Shown: in pieces, positions 7,567 to 7,738 of the stretch
Numbering within the stretch: the stretch's first letter is position 1
Layout: each line of letters begins with the position of its first letter
From: Lentzea sp.
GTDB taxonomy: Bacteria; Actinomycetota; Actinomycetes; Mycobacteriales; Pseudonocardiaceae
Assembly (NCBI GenBank): GCA_030146905.1
Contig: JASLAV010000626.1
Span: forward strand, 1-7,738
DNA length: 7,738 bases
Direction of reading: 5' to 3'
Notes under the pieces: model-generated
Databases searched by the model: none
Told to the model about the DNA's origin: nothing
What the model saw: the letters and a program-made list of their open reading frames with translations, nothing else
Program-made: the position numbers and the translations under genes

Positions 7567-7738
7567 GTGACATCCCGCGTGTTCCTGGTCGCACTGGCCG
7601 CCGCCCTGCACGGCGATCGCCTTCGCCTCGATCACCGCTACCCGATGACGATGATCGCCGCGGCCCGCCCGCACCTCACCGTCGCCACCGCGGCGGCCGC
7701 CGTGGCGCTGGCACCGGTCAGGCGGGCGCGGTCCACCG
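7567..7738 (+). CDS. Start of a gene, possibly a membrane-anchored endonuclease/exonuclease/phosphatase protein (partial)
   Basis: From GTG 7567 there are 57 open codons to the window edge: TSRVFLVALAAALHGDRLRL, then DHRYPMTMIAAARPHLTVA, then a hydrophobic Ala/Val stretch ending in PVRRARS. Two hydrophobic segments (about residues 5-14 and 38-50) flank a GDRLRLDHRYP...ARP loop. That arrangement resembles the N-terminal membrane anchor of actinobacterial endonuclease/exonuclease/phosphatase-domain proteins, whose catalytic domain would lie beyond the window. GGCGGGG just upstream could serve as a ribosome-binding site. Coding is supported by the absence of stops and the hydrophobic pattern; the family call is tentative. 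It could instead be an unrelated small membrane protein. Confidence 0.45.
   Translation, partial: MTSRVFLVALAAALHGDRLRLDHRYPMTMIAAARPHLTVATAAAAVALAPVRRARST

Noticed and set aside
7435..7674. N-terminal extension of the methyltransferase up to 7674
   Set aside because: The extension has no family resemblance, overlaps the divergent promoter region and is bypassed by a good Shine-Dalgarno before ATG 7434.

Overview
The window is high-GC DNA in which most third codon positions are G or C. Actinobacterial family signatures recur: a GH13 alpha-glucosidase, a SigE-type sigma fragment, GTG starts, and starts without a clear Shine-Dalgarno. It most likely comes from an actinomycete chromosome, possibly near Pseudonocardiaceae. 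That placement is inference from style, not a search.

Layout. 1-912 (minus) is the N-terminal three quarters of a YbjJ-like MFS transporter running off the left edge. 1074-1467 (minus) is a decayed aldo/keto reductase. 1519-1555 is a perfect 15-bp hairpin just past the end of the next gene. 1573-3183 (minus) is an intact 536-aa GH13 alpha-glucosidase with all four conserved regions. 3184-4014 has no intact gene; it holds an unrecognised plus-strand relic and a minus-strand IS30-type transposase fragment. 4015-4995 (plus) is an intact APH-fold phosphotransferase, probably leaderless. 4996-5178 holds a possible membrane-protein scrap. 5179-6368 is a complete but dead insertion sequence with imperfect terminal inverted repeats. 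It carries a minus-strand DDE transposase broken by about five frame changes. It sits in the first codons of a SigE-type sigma gene (6369-6477), whose remainder is absent from the window. 6703-7434 (minus) is an intact class I SAM methyltransferase. 7567-7738 (plus) is the start of a gene that may encode a membrane-anchored endonuclease/exonuclease/phosphatase protein, divergent from the methyltransferase.

How the genes relate. The intact genes (alpha-glucosidase, phosphotransferase, methyltransferase, transporter) do not form an obvious operon or pathway. Each is bounded by non-coding or decayed DNA. The window reads as a chromosomal scrap zone, where insertion sequences and broken genes lie between independent single-gene units.

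I looked for a novel system and did not find one that I can support. The most informative structure is the 405-codon open frame at 5260-6477. It looks like one protein but joins a sigma-factor N-terminus to a frameshifted transposase.
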